Notes: a model not told the origin generated them from the sequence alone. Shown: positions 1-12,900, counted from the stretch's first letter. The stretch is 64,000 nt of DNA from Tretioscincus oriximinensis (GCA_022410635.1 JAJVDF010000045.1:1-64000), one strand, 5' to 3'. Translations and numbers: made by a program.

Positions 1-487
1 GGCAAGTTACCATGCGGTCATTTCGCCCATCGCACACCCTCCTCTCAATATGCCTGACAATCGAATCACCCACTACAAGAAGCCCCCCTCCCTCCACCCG
101 TGGAGGANTNTCCTCGGNGCAAGAGGATACCGGCACATCTTCTAAGGAAGGGGTCCCCACTAAGGGAAGCTGTCCCTCTTCCTCGCTCTGATGTCCTCTC
201 TGCCTGAAACCCCCATTCTCCAATGCAGCTGGAGGGCTGCATTCCCGGGAGTGGGATGCTCCTACAGCATCCCTGGAGGTCTCATCCTGATGCCTATTTC
301 TGTCTCTCTGCTTCTCCAGGTCAGCAACCTTGGCCTCAAGGGAAGAAACANGTTCCCTGAGAGCCAGGAGCTCCTTGCACCGAACACACACCCATGACTT
401 CTCACCNGCAGGTAGATAGTCATACATCTGACACTCAGTGCAAAACACTGGAAAGCCCCCTTCCCCCTGCTGGCTCTCTACCTTCAT
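1..487 (-). mobile_element. CR1-type LINE ORF1, 5' part, runs off the left edge
   Basis: Read on the minus strand from the ATG at 487, a frame stays open for all of about 162 codons to the window edge. Near the N terminus it has paired C-x2-C motifs (CTEC, then CVRC), then a short coiled-coil-like stretch (SSLEAKVADLEKQRD), an acidic linker, and LLVVGDSIVRHIERRV, whose GDS looks like the nucleophile block of an SGNH esterase. A PHD-like zinc finger followed by an esterase is the known layout of CR1-family ORF1, an RNA-binding protein of the element. The only blemishes are N bases. The intact frame suggests a young copy; the rest lies outside the window. Confidence 0.75.
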
Positions 488-1060
488 TATTAATATATTT
501 ATAATTTACTTTTAATACTATTTAAATTCTCTTTTGCTTCAAGATCCTTTAGTTATGGTTATAATCTAGGATATTTTTAGTAAAACTATATGTTATGAAA
601 TGAATTTTCTTTCAATATATTAAAATATTTTGTTTGTTTGTTTTTCTAAAAAAAACCTCTATTTGATATAATTTAATTTGTTTTGTTTTTTAAAGTAAAC
701 AACCCAACTAGTTTTGTTTTAATTTTACTCTTTTTTTTTTTTTAGTAGTTATATAATGTTTGTATATCGTACTCAATTATAACAACAAAATTTCAGAGCT
801 TACCTCACAGCTGAACTGGGTTTTTATTATTTTTATTGGTTTGTATTTTAAAAATAGTATATATATAATCTAAATAGAATTGTCTTTTAGTTTAGTTGGC
901 GCGCGGTTTTCTAAAATTCCCAAAACTCCAGGGACTCTCTCCTGGCGATTTTCTGCCCTTCTTCCTTGGGCTGGAAAGAGGAAGTGACTAAGCTGGTTTG
1001 CTAGCTCCTCCCTCTGACTCCACCAGCAAGCTCCACCCCCTCTGGGGCTTGTTTTTAAAT
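488..1060. other. AT-rich stretch and GC-richer block, possibly the 5' UTR of the CR1 copy
   Basis: No gene seen. About 400 bases of T- and A-rich sequence are followed by a GC-richer block (about 900-1050). Because it lies directly upstream of the minus-strand CR1 ORF1 start, it could be that element's 5' UTR, but no element end or target duplication was found. Confidence 0.25.
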
Positions 1061-1424
1061 TTACATCAAAAGGCAGTTTAGGAATGTTTAATTAAAATGC
1101 AAATATAAAATTACCGAATATTATCCAGTAATAAATTAAAACAAAAGCGTTTAAGGGAATCATGGGCTACTGAGGGATTTTACCTATCCTTGGAGCCATC
1201 CCTACAGTTTTCTTGGCAGATGTGAGAAGAGATCAAAGAAGATATATACGTCTCTGAGACGGTGCCACACATACCACCAGTTGAACTGGATTGTAGCTGT
1301 AGCAGAAAATAGTAAGCAATTGATTCAATGCTCAGACATCTTCTGAAATCAGCCAGTTGTATGTCCTATTTTCTTGTCTTTCTCCATGTGTTGTTTATAA
1401 TAAGGCTTTTTATAAGGCCCTTTT

Positions 1425-1605
1425 CGCCAAAGGGTGTGGCACATCATTTTTATTGCATTCTTCACAATAGACACTCTGTGAAGTAGGGCAGGGCTGAGAG
1501 AGTCCTAATGAACTGTGATAGGCAAAGGCCACCCAGTGGGTTTCATAGAGATGTTGAATTCCAGATAAGTCCGACAACCTAACTACTACACTAAACTTAT
1601 TTCCT
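1425..1605 (-). repeat. Degraded tRNA-derived SINE (Sauria-SINE-like)
   Basis: The order of blocks matches, in reverse, the better preserved SINEs at 7664-7902 and 20056-20314: tail, the 'reduced to a cacactgtg' part, 'gggcagggctgagagagt', 'ccacccagtggg', and a worn tRNA head near 1590. It is old and many bases differ. Confidence 0.5.
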
Positions 1606-1751
1606 TGTTTCTTCTTGTGAAAGCTCCGTGTAGCATGAGTCTTAGAAATCACAGTGATTTTGATTAAATTATCTGAATAGAAACTGCAAATTCATATTCC
1701 ATCTACTCTTGCAATAAAAAACAGTGTGAGAGAAGTGATGTTCCTATAGGT

Positions 1752-1949
1752 TAGGCTGATCAGATGACCCCTTTTTTGAGGATGTTGAAAACCTGGTTTT
1801 GGGGTGCCTCCTGTTTTTTTCTGAGGAATTTTTTAAAAAAATCCTCAACAAAAATCTTTTTTTGAAAAAAAATTCCTTAAAAAAAACCCGGAAAACACTC
1901 CCAAAACAGGTTTTCAACCCCCACCAAAAGGGGTCATCTGGACAGCCTA
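1752..1949. mobile_element. Foldback hAT-like MITE, copy 1
   Basis: A 198-bp near-palindrome. The left arm starts TAGGCTGATCAGATGACCCC; the reverse complement of the right arm starts TAGGCTGTCCAGATGACCCC, and similarity continues for about 85 bases per arm. Perfect 8-bp direct repeats CTATAGGT flank it (1744-1751 and 1950-1957). An 8-bp duplication and TAGG-type ends fit the hAT superfamily. There is no coding capacity, so it is non-autonomous. A second copy lies at 57768-57955. Confidence 0.8.
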
Positions 1950-1957
1950 CTATAGGT

Positions 1958-3060
1958 ACACTGCAAAAATACAGAAATTTCAAAGAAAAGATATATTTGA
2001 ACAAACCCTTAAAAGTGGAATCTTGGCACTTGCTACATGATTTAGATTGTTCTGTGCCAACCAAGACCTGTCTGCACCCACTGTGAACTCACTGCCCTGC
2101 ACACACTATCCTGCCCAGTTCAGATATGAAGGCTGTTAACCTTGGTTCCCATCTTTTAAAATTTCCAGGCAGGTGCCCTAGGTAGAACACTGGTGAACCG
2201 TTTAAAAGCAGGCCACAGATAGAGCCATTTTGGCACCATATTCTGCTCCACAGTCAAGTCATTTGCATGGGAGATAGCAGACTAACCTATTCTAACTAGT
2301 ACTAAAGAGGCCTTGTGTGNTGTATAAATGTAATTAAATATAATTTATTGTCAGATTTGCCTCCCAAAACTAAAAACGGCATTTAAGTACTAATTATGTT
2401 CATGTTGGTTCTAAATAACAACAAGGAAATTATCTCATAGTCTCCCAAAATGAATCATGCTTTCAGGAATAGGCTACTACACAAACCATGTAATTTTCCA
2501 TTAAAAGCTTTGTAGCTCTTGGTTTAGCTAAATATGTATTTTTACATCCATGCCTATAGAGTTGAAAAAGTACCCTGTAATTCTTGGCATTCTCACATTA
2601 GCAGATAAATAAAGCAATATTTAAAACATATAAGGAAATATGGCAGATAAGCTAAGCTAAAAATAATTATCATCCAGGAAAGAGCTGGTTGTCGTTCTGA
2701 GATGTTGTCATCAGATAAAGTCATGTTAACAGTTGTCTACCTTCTTCCTTTATCAGCATAAATTTTATCTTGATTACAATTCATTAGCAGCACATCGTGA
2801 ATTGGAAGGAATAGAGCCTTTGATTACACCTTAATATACTGAGGTCAGAATATTTAAAAAATCATCAAGGATAAATTTTATATGCATACTTCATACTTCA
2901 TGCTACATTGCCAATAGAAGTCATTTTGGCTTTTTAAGTGGTAGCATTTTTATTACAAATACAGCTTTTTGTATGCAGATTGTGTGTGAAAATAACAAAA
3001 GGAAATGGACAAATGCTTGATGGCCTTTGGGTAGTCCCAGTTGGCCCAACTGCAAAAGTC
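1958..3060. other. Intergenic sequence with no recognised feature
   Basis: AT-rich sequence. Both strands were read and no exon, RNA gene or clear repeat could be supported. Confidence 0.4.
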
Positions 3061-3061
3061 A

Positions 3062-4079
3062 CTTGCCATATATTAATAAATGATCTGGATTCTGGGATAA
3101 GTAGTGAAATAGCTAAGTTTGTGGACGACACTAAACTGTTCAGAGTAATGAAAACTGAAAGTGATTGTAAAGAGCATGAAATTGGGTGAGTGGGCATCAA
3201 CATAGCAAATGCACTTCAATCTAAGCAAGTGCAAAGTCATGTAGATTGGACCAAAGAACCACAATTACTCCTGCCAGCTGATGGGGACTAGGCTTTCTGT
3301 GACAGAGCAGCAAAGGGAATCTTTGAAGTATTGGGGGCTAGCACAATTAAAGGGTCAACCCAGTGTGCAGCAGCAGTGAAAAAAAGCAAATTCAATGTTA
3401 GGGATAATTAAAAAGGGAATAGAAAATAGATCAATTTGGCAAGGCCACATTTGGAATACTGTGTACAATTCTGGTCAGCACACCTTAGAAAGTATATTGT
3501 GGATATGGAGAAGATGCAAAAAAAGGGCCACAAGAATGATGAAGGGGCTGGAACATCTGCCTTATGAAATTAGGCTGCAACATTTAAACTTTTCAGCCTT
3601 GAAAGACGACAATTATGAGATGATCTAACTGAAGTATATAAAATAATGCATGAGATGGATAAACTGAATAGAGAAAGGCATTTTCTCTATCTCACAACGT
3701 CAGAAATAGAGGGTGCTCCTTGAAGTTGATTGGCAGAAGAGATAGGACAAGGGAAAATATTTTTTTCACCCAGAGTTACTGTAGAATTCTATTTCCAGAA
3801 GAGGTGATGGTAGCTACCGGCCCAGATAGCTTCCAGACAGGACTAGACACCAAGGGTATAAATGGGTACCTGGATGGATGTCTGGATGCTGCCTCTGGGA
3901 TGGAGCAACAGGCAGTTCTCCTGAAATACTACTTGCAGGGAGTCATGAACAGGTGCATATTTTGCTTTCCTCTATTCAGATTGCCCAGGTGCCTCTGATG
4001 GGCCTCTGCATGAGACAGAATGCTGGACTAGATGGGCTCTGGCCTGATCCAATATGGCTCTTCTTATGTTCTTATAGGA
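3062..4079 (+). mobile_element. CR1 LINE, 5'-truncated (RT end plus 3' UTR)
   Basis: Translated pieces match the squamate CR1 reverse transcriptase seen again at 36062-37790: ILINDLDSGISSEIAKFVDDT (here F-V-D-D in place of the catalytic F-A-D-D), then the MLGIIKKGIENRS block and [17 protein letters not shown]. Several stops and frameshifts break it. It ends in the typical CR1 3' region (GACTAGATGGGCTCTGGCCT followed by a CTTATGTTCTTA tail). A dead copy. Confidence 0.85.
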
Positions 4080-4089
4080 TTAGATAAAT

Positions 4090-4301
4090 TAATGGAAGAG
4101 AGGTGTATTAGCTATTAGGATGGGAAAATAAGCAGTATTCCTAAAATACTATTTGCAGGGAGTCAAGAGCAGGTGAGGGTTTTGCCTTCTTCTGCTTAAC
4201 ACTGCCCCAATGCAATTGGTGGGCCACTGTATGAAACAANATGTTGGACTAGAAGGGTTAGAGCTCGATTCAGCAGGGTTCCTCTTATGTTCTTATATTC
4301 T
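4090..4301 (+). mobile_element. CR1 3' tail, second copy in tandem
   Basis: Immediately after the first CR1 copy comes a second, diverged CR1 3' region: a 'tactatttgcagggagtca' block, a tract with ATGTTGGACTAGAAGGGTTA, and a final CTTATGTTCTTATA. It carries only untranslated 3' sequence. Confidence 0.7.
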
Positions 4302-4399
4302 TGTGTAGAAATGGCAAAGGGAAGTATTTTTTTCACCCAGATTTTTGATCTATAACATTGACTTATCAAAAGACGCAGCACTTAATAGCCTCTTCTAGA

Positions 4400-5040
4400 T
4401 GAAAGACAAATAGATTGTTACTCTATTGGTTCTCCTGGACTTCTCGATTACTTTTGATGGTATTCTCCTGGAGAGGCTACAAAGCTTAGGAGCTGAAGGC
4501 ACAGTTTTGCAGAGGTTCCGTTCCTATTTTCTGGAACAATGACAGAGTTAGGCTGTGGAAGAGATTTGTTTAACTCCTGATAACTCTTAGTAGGGTTACT
4601 CCGGCATCAATCTTATTATCTCCCATGCTATCCAACAGCTATACGAAGTCACTGGGAGAAGTCATCAGGAGTTTGGGAGTGAGAAGTCGTCAATATGCAG
4701 ATGACAGCCAGCTTTAAGATATCTGCTACTAGATTCCACATTGATAGATGCAGGGAGTGGCTAGGCATATCTATTTCCACTATGGTTGGTGGTGCACAAA
4801 TTGTTACTCTTTCCATAGAGACAACTTGGCCACAGTACACTATTCTCTTGTAACATTCTAACTGGACGGTTGTAATGCATTCTGCATGGGGCTACCTGGT
4901 AAAGATGCACCTGTTCACTTTGGTCTTTGTGAACAGCCCTGTCATAATTTTTACCTGTTCTAAGTGTTTATATAATTATTTTACTGTGATCTGCCCTGAG
5001 AGACCCTTGGATATAGGTTGGAATATAAGTAAATAAAAAA
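4400..5040 (+). mobile_element. L2-like LINE fragment
   Basis: Bases 4600-4720 encode a worn copy of the L2 reverse transcriptase segment with the 'GVRSRQYADDSQL' type YADD box, preceded by the 'YEVTGR' region. The 3' end (about 4985-5040) reads ctgccctgagagacccttgg then an AATAAA-rich tail, the L2 type. Orientation is plus. It is broken by stops and is non-functional. Confidence 0.65.
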
Positions 5041-6625
5041 TATCAAGCTTCTCTTAAGAAAAATGAGCTAGCAAAGGTTAATTCTCCAGACACCTCTGGA
5101 TCTGCTGCAGCTGTCTTTTATTGAGATACTCCTTTAGAGATCTCAGATCACCCTGGATCCTCAACAGAAAGCTAGATTACTTTTGAGATTTCAGGTCCAT
5201 TAATCATCAGGTTTTTATAGAGGTACATTGAAGAATTAAAGTATACCATCTTCTTATATCATATCTTTGTTCACCTGCTCCATCAAATTACTTGGTAAGG
5301 ATGCAGATAGAGGTTTCTATCAAAATGGAATTGTTCCATTTGTTAGAGTGAGAACAACTACTCACTACAACTACAACCCTACTCTGCTTTTTTTATTCAT
5401 TGCAATGCTACACCGGGCATACATAAATATGTATATATTAGTATATAGGTATTTATTATGAGGGTGTGTATTTAACATTGTTTGAATTAATCTGTGTATA
5501 TATATTAATGTGAATGTACATTGTATTTAACTGTGATTTGTGACTGATATGCTTGATATTTAGCAATCTATGTTCCATTCAGCAGGTATTATAAAACGTA
5601 ATCTCTTGGACCCTATGAACAGAAATGGTCTGAGGTAAAAGAGCAGAAAATCAACTGTTTACTCAAGACAAACACTACAGCTGAGAAGAAATTGACTTGT
5701 GGCATGGAGGATAGTTGGACAAAGTTACATATGAGAACTGAGTCTTTATTGCTGAACCAGCACATCACATTATAACTTCTATTGCTTCTTGAAGTGTGAT
5801 TCAAATGAATTACAGTATTGCATCCGCTGGAGACCATATACTAAAGCACTTTTTAAGTGAATAAGTGCAGGCTTTAACCTTGATTTTATGTCCTGGGAAA
5901 GAATGCACAATCTCCTTTAGTGCTATGTTGGGCAATAACTGATGTAAACAGTTGTTTTTTGCATAATAAAATACATTTAAAATCCAACAATATGTGTGGT
6001 ATTTCTCTACTTTCACCAGTAGATGTTGCTGCAATGTCTTGAATGAACCGATCCTTTGCTTCTTCATGTTATTAAGGATGTTCCTTTTCAGCTGAGGATC
6101 AAGGATCCAACTGTATTAAAAAGTGGTCAAGACTAAAACATACCAATACTTAGTGTTACAATTTCACTGTTTATAGAAAACAGGTGAAAGCAAAAAGCTG
6201 GATTGCTGTTTCCTTTATATGGCATCGGTATAAAACGTTTGCTTGGGCAAGCAGGTGTACTTGACAGTTGCCTCAGTGAAGCATATTGTTGTTGTCGTCC
6301 AGTGTCATTAAGCTAGACTTGGTTCCAAGTGACTCAGACATCTTTACGTGCACACCTCTAGTATTCTTGGCATATATATAAGTAGCCCGTAATTACCTTT
6401 TTCTGTAAAGATGGTAACAATTGATTTTCTGCTATTTAGATAAATGCATCATGATCAAGTTTCTTCCATTCCCTGGAGGCAGCTAAGCAATTCCTTGTAG
6501 GACCTTCTTACCTGTCTTATCTCATTCGCTTTACTGCTGTTTATGAAGGCTGCAGCCTTTTCTTTCATTCTTTGGCCACTGGTGTTATTTTTGAGTATCT
6601 CCATTGCTCATTGGTCTTTTTGGTG
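5041..6625. other. Intergenic sequence, nothing supported
   Basis: AT-rich DNA with short chance ORFs only. No splice-bounded homologous exon or clear repeat was recognised. Confidence 0.4.
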
Positions 6626-6629
6626 GACG

Positions 6630-7000
6630 ACTCGTATGTGAGACAGAATGCTGGATTACATGGGCTGTGACACACACCTCCTCTTATATTCTCTTTCATC
6701 AGTGTCCCTTTAAGAACATAAGAGGTCCAGCATCCTAATACAGGTGGCCTGCAAATTGTTTCTGGCCATCTTTATTACTAAAGTGCATTGTAGTGCTCGG
6801 CCTTTGAACCAATCACAACCCCAGGACTGTAACTCTTGTCCCCACAGTGATTCACCGGATGCCTGCACCCACCATGCAGAATCCACACACACTGCTGCCT
6901 TGCTGGCGGCCCCACCCAAGCCTCCCTGCCCACCACTGGCAACAGGCATCTTCCAATGGGCAGATTTCACCTGCTCTTGACTCCCTGCAAATGGCAAACA
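6630..7000. mobile_element. Two abutting CR1 3' tails in opposite orientation
   Basis: Bases 6635-6700 are a plus-strand CR1 3' tail (GTGAGACAGAATGCTGGATT). Bases 6712-7000 are a minus-strand CR1 3' region beginning with its tail (TTTAAGAACATAAGAGGTCC) and running to the CTGCTCTTGACTCCCTGCAAA block. The short reading frames here are by-products. Confidence 0.6.
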
Positions 7001-7382
7001 GGGTCTATGTGACCTCAGTCAGAGAATCAAGCAGGCAGCAAGGTGCTTGAATAATAAGGCAGCATCTACTTTTGGGATTGTACATCTCATTGCTCAGTTA
7101 ATGGATGATTTATTGATGTTGCTCATGATAGTCTATCTCCAAACCCCGTCACATTGATCCTTGTCACATTCTGGAATATGCTATAGGCTACTCTTATCAC
7201 CATCTGCTCATATGATAGTAGCAGGAACAGAAGTCAGTTGCGGTCACTTTTTGCAGTGCTCCCATGTGTATTTCTGCACATAAGAATGGGTTAGTGTTAG
7301 CCGTGAGGTCCCACAGGTTATGGTCCAAAAAACAAGCTGGCATCTGGATTCTGCAATCTACGTACACATTTGGCATGATCTC

Positions 7383-7499
7383 AAAACACTGCAGATGTTG
7401 CTGGAGTCCAAAGCTTACCGCTCCCTCCTTACCCCTTAACAGAATCCAAACTGTGGCATGGTCCAATACAAAACACTGCAGACGTTGCCAGAGTCCAAT
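7383..7499. repeat. Pair of about 28-bp direct repeats
   Basis: The block AACACTGCAGATGTTGC plus flanking bases occurs near 7385 and again, slightly changed, near 7471, about 86 bases apart. The surrounding intergenic stretch (7001-7660) shows nothing else. Confidence 0.55.
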
Positions 7500-7663
7500 A
7501 TTGTTTCAATACTGCTAGTGGCAGATATCCCCAAAACATTTTAAAACCGTTTGAACTAGAACATATGAGTTTCCATGCTTTAGGCAAAAGATTTATTTCA
7601 GTAATATTCTAGAAGAGATATTACATCAGCTAATACTTGAGCTGGTTGGACAGATCAGTTTAA

Positions 7664-7902
7664 TATTTATTTATACCTGTATCCTGCCCTATACCCGAAG
7701 GTCTCAGGGCAGCCAACCATAGGGCGGCACACATAGCTTTTGCTGCTTTCTCCACAAGACACCCTGTGGAGTAGGTGGCGCTGAGAGAGTTCAAAGAAAT
7801 GTGACTGGCCCCAGCTGGCTTTTGTGGAGGAAGGAGTGGGGAATCGAACCAGGAGAATACCAGGTATGAGTCCAACACTCAACCACTACATCAAACTGGC
7901 TC
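7664..7902 (-). repeat. tRNA-derived SINE (Sauria-SINE-like), full length
   Basis: On the minus strand it begins GAGCCAGTTTGATGTAGTGG (A box) and has the B box GGTTCGATTCC (plus-strand 7840-7850). The body contains CAGCTGGGGCCAGTCACA and CTACTCCACAGGGTGTC, and the tail reads ACCTTCGGGTATAGGGCAGG before an AAATAAATA end. The same family recurs at 20056-20314, and as tails near 14200, 16640 and 54340. Confidence 0.8.
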
Positions 7903-8268
7903 AGTAGTTAAAAATAGTGAACTTTAGTGGGAAAATTACCTCAGAACCTCGTTCTAGTGAAAAATCAGAGAGTACCTGTTGCCAACTAACATGTATTTTA
8001 TATAGCAGCATGGGGAAATTTCTCCCTATTGCATATACGTGCCTGAGTCAGCTTGCAGGGTAGGTAGTGGATGGAAAAGTTGCTCTAATTCCAACTTGAA
8101 GTAGTTAAAAGGCTACAAACAGTTTCTGTGTACTTCTTTGACACACTTTACAGCTTTGTTTCCAATAAATTACAAATTAAAATGCTTCACTAGCATTGTA
8201 CAAAATTGTGTATAAAAATCTATGGAGGATTTACAAGTTCTCAGGACTATTGATCAAATTTTCTATGT

Positions 8269-8351
8269 TGGGTTTAATGAATCCTGCATCGAGCAGGGGG
8301 TTGGACCCGATGACCCTGGAGGTCCCTTCCAACTCTATGATTCTATGATTC
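8269..8351 (+). mobile_element. CR1 3' end (short tail copy)
   Basis: Carries the CR1 3' end: CATCGAGCAGGGGGTTGGAC, then CCTGGAGGTCCCTTCCAACT and two ATTCTATGAT-type terminal units. The same tail occurs at 61325-61495 and, worn, at 58925-58985. A 5'-truncated insertion. Confidence 0.85.
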
Positions 8352-8906
8352 CAAGTCATCAATAGTGAGGTAAAATATTAAAAGTAAGTTTGCCTGCCAG
8401 TTTTTATAATGAGATTCTGTTCATGTTTTATGAACATAAAGACAAGAAATCTTTATACTCTCTGACTTTTAAGTGTCTTCACCAGGTTGATAGGAATGAT
8501 GAGCACTGAAATCTAGATGCCTTTATTCTAGATGCTTATCAAAATTGAGAAAAACATGACACTATTAATTTCAAAATATCACTTTAATATTCCAATTCAA
8601 TGTGAAATAAAAACTGAGTGAAACATTCAAATGCAAAACAGGGGTTTAAATCAAAAATTCATAGTAGGTAACCTTTTATAATAGCTGAAGGCCCAATTAT
8701 ATTAATGTCACATCTAAAGGTGGAATATGTTTAGATGTGGAATCTCAAACTACAGTTTTCAGTATTTTACACTATAAGAACAGTTATATACATTACTTCC
8801 GAAGAAGTTAACAGCATATTTATTTACAAGTATTAAAACATTCACATTCAAATATTTCAAATATTAACAGAAAATGATGTGCAGAAGGGAGAATTAACTT
8901 GAGAAC

Positions 8907-8912
8907 TTTATT
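8907..8912 (-). terminator. WEE1: Candidate WEE1 polyadenylation signal (AATAAA)
   Basis: TTTATT on the plus strand reads AATAAA on the minus strand, about 920 bases past the WEE1 stop. A second AATAAA lies at 8819-8824. The intervening sequence has no recognised repeat, consistent with a 3' UTR. The cleavage site was not determined. Confidence 0.45.
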
Positions 8913-9831
8913 AGAAAATTTATAAAATGAACATTTACACTAATAAAGCAATTCAAATATAAAATTGGTGCACTGACTATGTACAAACAAAACACTAACT
9001 TTAGAGAGGGAAGCTGCTTTCACAGGGCAGCTTTAGTATTTTTCACATAATTTTTTATATAAAAAAGAAAGCCCACTAACAATGATTGTTTTAATGCTAC
9101 AGTTTTACAGCAGTGAAAAACTAAAAATAGCAGCAAGTTTATATGGCATGTTGCCACAGGTTAGTTCCTGTGGTTTTTAAAATGCCAATCAAAGTGCTCC
9201 CAGTTGAACATATCAGAAAATTCACAATAGTTTACCTGACATCAGGTATGATTTGACCTGTTGGTCACTAGCCTCTTCCTGTTATTTTCTTTCCTATCTG
9301 CCAAAAGCAATTTATAGAGCCCTCTCCAATCTCAAGAAAATGCCTTTCATTATCAACACATTAAAACTAAAACTCACCATACCAAATTAGATGGTATATT
9401 ATAGTATACAACTGAAAGGCTTTAAAGGAATTTGAGTGAGACTTGATATGCCGCTGATATCAATTGGAAGCGCCTCTTGGAAAAAGATCTATTTCTCCTA
9501 ATTCAGTTTGAACTTCACTACCATCTCTCACTGTTCCAAAGGCTCCTAACCAACCCATCGGGTGCAGTCACATGCTGTATATAGAGGAAGGGTGGGAGAA
9601 ATCTGAAAAACCCCTTTTCCCTCAAGTCCTTCAAGAAACATGTGTCTCACACTTGAGTTTTTTCATAAAAAATGTAAATCTAACTTGTTTGCTTAAACTG
9701 TACTTAGAATAAAAATGGTAACGGTTTCCTCATAAAACCTCGGATAGTGTTCAGAGAAAACTAAAAATATAATTCTCTCGCCCACTAATTTAATCCACTG
9801 TTTTCTTTGAACAAGTTTAATATACTAGTTG
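8913..9831 (-). other. WEE1: WEE1 3' untranslated region (inferred)
   Basis: Begins after the stop at 9832. It is AT-rich, free of recognised repeats, and ends near the AATAAA at 8907-8912. Its extent is inferred from the signal position only. Confidence 0.5.
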
Positions 9832-9982
9832 TCAATATATTGTGAGGCTAAATGAACGGTTCATTTTCTTTCCATTAATCCGTGTTGTCCTGTTTTGTGC
9901 TGTAGATCTAGTTGTCATTCGATCTGTAAACTGTGCTCTTTCTTCAGCTGCTGCCTTTGCCAGTTGTGCTTTCTTGAGTTCC
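9832..9982 (-). CDS. WEE1: WEE1 exon 11 (coding part), C-terminal tail
   Basis: Starts after a TTCAAG acceptor, completes a split lysine codon, and encodes [16 protein letters not shown] through [12 protein letters not shown], then TGA (9834-9832). It matches the human C terminus but lacks one residue in the STAQNRTTR region. Confidence 0.95.
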
Positions 9983-12900
9983 CTTGAAGAATTAAGACAA
10001 TATAGCATCAATTAAGATCCCCACAGTTGACACGGCTAAATATGTATATACAATATCATTAAATTAAGTCTAATTCTTCTAATAAGGTATTTTCTCTGAA
10101 GAGAAAAAACACCTTAATTGACAGGCTTGCAGCTTCTTCAATGGACTGTTTTACTCTTTCTACCTAAAGTCCTGGAGACTGATTTACTCTTTACCGAAAT
10201 TCTCTGGTTGTTGGCCTTTACGTAAATTATTTGAATGATAAGAATATTGGCCCTGGAGGGATTGTTGCTCATCTGCAGAGAATGTTTTTCCCCTACTTGC
10301 CATGGCATTATGCTGACCCATGACTTTCTGGCCATTTGTCGATGCATTTGAAAGAAGAGTCATCAATACTGAGCTGTGACTCAGCCAGTTGTTGCACCCT
10401 GGAGACATCAATTAAGAGTGCAAAAAAGATCACTATAAAACTCAGCCAAGGGTTTCTGTAAAAGTCTTATCAGGAAACCGACTTGCTCCTAGTCCTTTTG
10501 TTAAGCAGATTCTTGGAAATGTTCTTTAGTAAGACTGGATTGATCATACAGTGTTAAGCAGTGGGGGATGGATGAACTGGATTGACTTCCTTCCCAAGAT
10601 ATATGATGCAAGGGAGGAAGAAATTCAGTCTAAATAAAGACCAATATCAGTTTTGTTTTTTAGATAAAAGTCGGGATTTATGGAGAGGCACACATTTCAC
10701 ATGCAGGAGTGCTGTTTCTTCTCACTGCCAGTCTCCCCTCACTTGCACCTGTTCCTGTCCCTAAAAACCAGACCTAAGTATTTCTTTCTCACTACCTGGA
10801 TTCAAACAAGGTGGACTCACCCTGCCATGTCTGAAGCATTAGGCGTGCCTAACAACTGCCATCTGTGCTGGGTCTGTCAAGCCAGATGGTGCAGCTGGTG
10901 GACATTTGGGCTTTGCTTGAAGAAACAACAGTGGCTGCCAAGTTTTGTTCCTGGTGTAGTAGGTGTTGCTCTGATGGGCAAAAAGCCATCATTTTGTCAT
11001 CAGAGAAAGAACTGCAGATCTGCTCTTGATGTATAACATTTTTGTATTTTTATTTACACTTTTTAAAGAAACTCATGAAGGAAATACCTTTTTCAACCTT
11101 TTTCATCCCATGTGGCAAGAAAAACATAAAAACCTATTTACTTGCTTGACTCGGTATCTACATTTATCACCAACAACTTTAAAAACAATTCCAGCATAAC
11201 AAGCAGGTGGTTTAGTTTAATAGCTTCTAATCTGGGATCAAGAAGGCATACTTTAAGTCTAACTTACTTCTGTAACAAAGAGTTTTTGAACTTTTCAGCA
11301 TTCAATTCTATTCGCAATTGTTCGGCACTCTTTCTGGCAGTAGATAACAGTGCTGAGTGCTTGACTAAAGCAACAGCTGAAGGTCTTTTCTCTGGATCAG
11401 GATTTATCATAATCTGGGGAGGAAAAGAACATATTGAGTGCACTGTCCATTCTCCACAATTATGTTGGGGGATAATAAGTAACAAGGATGCAGAAGGTCT
11501 TACTTTTAATAGATCTAAGAACTCTTGAGAAAGGACCTGTGGAATTCTAGGCAGTTTTCCTTGTCGAATTTCATGCCATGGATCCCCATTGGCAGGCAGT
11601 GGTTCAGCACCAGCAGCACATACAACTGTCAGTGCAAGAGCAAAAATATCTGCTTTTGGCAAATAATTATAGTCCTGGAAAAGAAAAAAAAGTTGCTTTT
11701 GTTACAAGAGAGGTACTGCCACTGGTATTGTCACTAAGAAGGAAAACTCATAGTTTTTTCATGAAAGAGGAGTTATTCACAGAGCACAAATGAATACATG
11801 CCATTGCAAATAAATTACTGCAAATTAAGGCTTTAACTTTTATGAAAGTACTGATTACCTCTTGTAAAACTTCATTGGCAAGGAAACGACTATCTCCTTC
11901 TTCCACTTGTGGACTGGAAATTCTAGTCACATGACCAAGATCACCTATAATAAAATAGTTTAGGAAGGATTATTTTCTTAGAAGCAAAAAAAAAAATCAT
12001 TCAAATATATGCAACTATGTTTCTTTACCTATTTTAAACACAACATTGCTAGATGTCCATTCATCATCATCACCTTCTTCAGGTAATGTACCTGGAATTG
12101 AGGTCCTAGATATGAAAATATTACCTGTGGAGGATAAAAAAGGAGTAGTAATTCAGCTGCATTAACTACCAAAGTTCCCACTATTAAACGGCTCCCTTGA
12201 CGAACTCGCACAAATAGTAACGGCCTTCTTGGATAGAAGCCAGATGTTAAATCAGCCAACAAACATCAAAATATCCCACAGAAAAATGATCCAAAATAAA
12301 CTCAACAGCAGTTGACTATTCACGTCTTTCAGAACTAATGTTTTATTGTATTCAGACGGAATTCATTTCAGTTACTAAGGTGTGGTTTACTGCCTATTCT
12401 GTTTGTACATACTCAAGTCATCTCCAAAACTGGTCAACATTTTCAATGCAGAAAATACCAGATCTTCAAATACTTACTGGGCTTTATATCCATGTGTACC
12501 AGTGACATTGAATGAATATATTTTAAACCACGAGCAACTTGCAAAAGCAGATCTTTCAATTCTGGTTCACTGAAATATCGCATATTTCTATAGTTTTCAC
12601 TTATGGCATCAGCTAAACTGCCACCTAGAAATAAAATCAAAAGTGAACTCAAATTAATAGGATCTGTGTTAACGGGTTTGAATCCCAACAACATTCCTGT
12701 ACCACATATTTGCAATTTCAAATCTAACAAACTGTAATTCTTTTTCTTCTCAAGTGACTCTTGATATTCTTGATTGCATGTTTTGTTGCCAAAAGTCTGA
12801 AATTAGAGGTAGGATCTTCTTCTTTGTCCAGAAACTTTTTTCCTATTTGTACAGCGAGACAGGTGTATAGCATGGCTATCTTTGACAAGAAATATTCCAA

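Noticed and set aside
10680..11036. 118-residue plus-strand frame in WEE1 intron 10
   Set aside because: No recognised motif, no support from splice sites, antisense in an intron.
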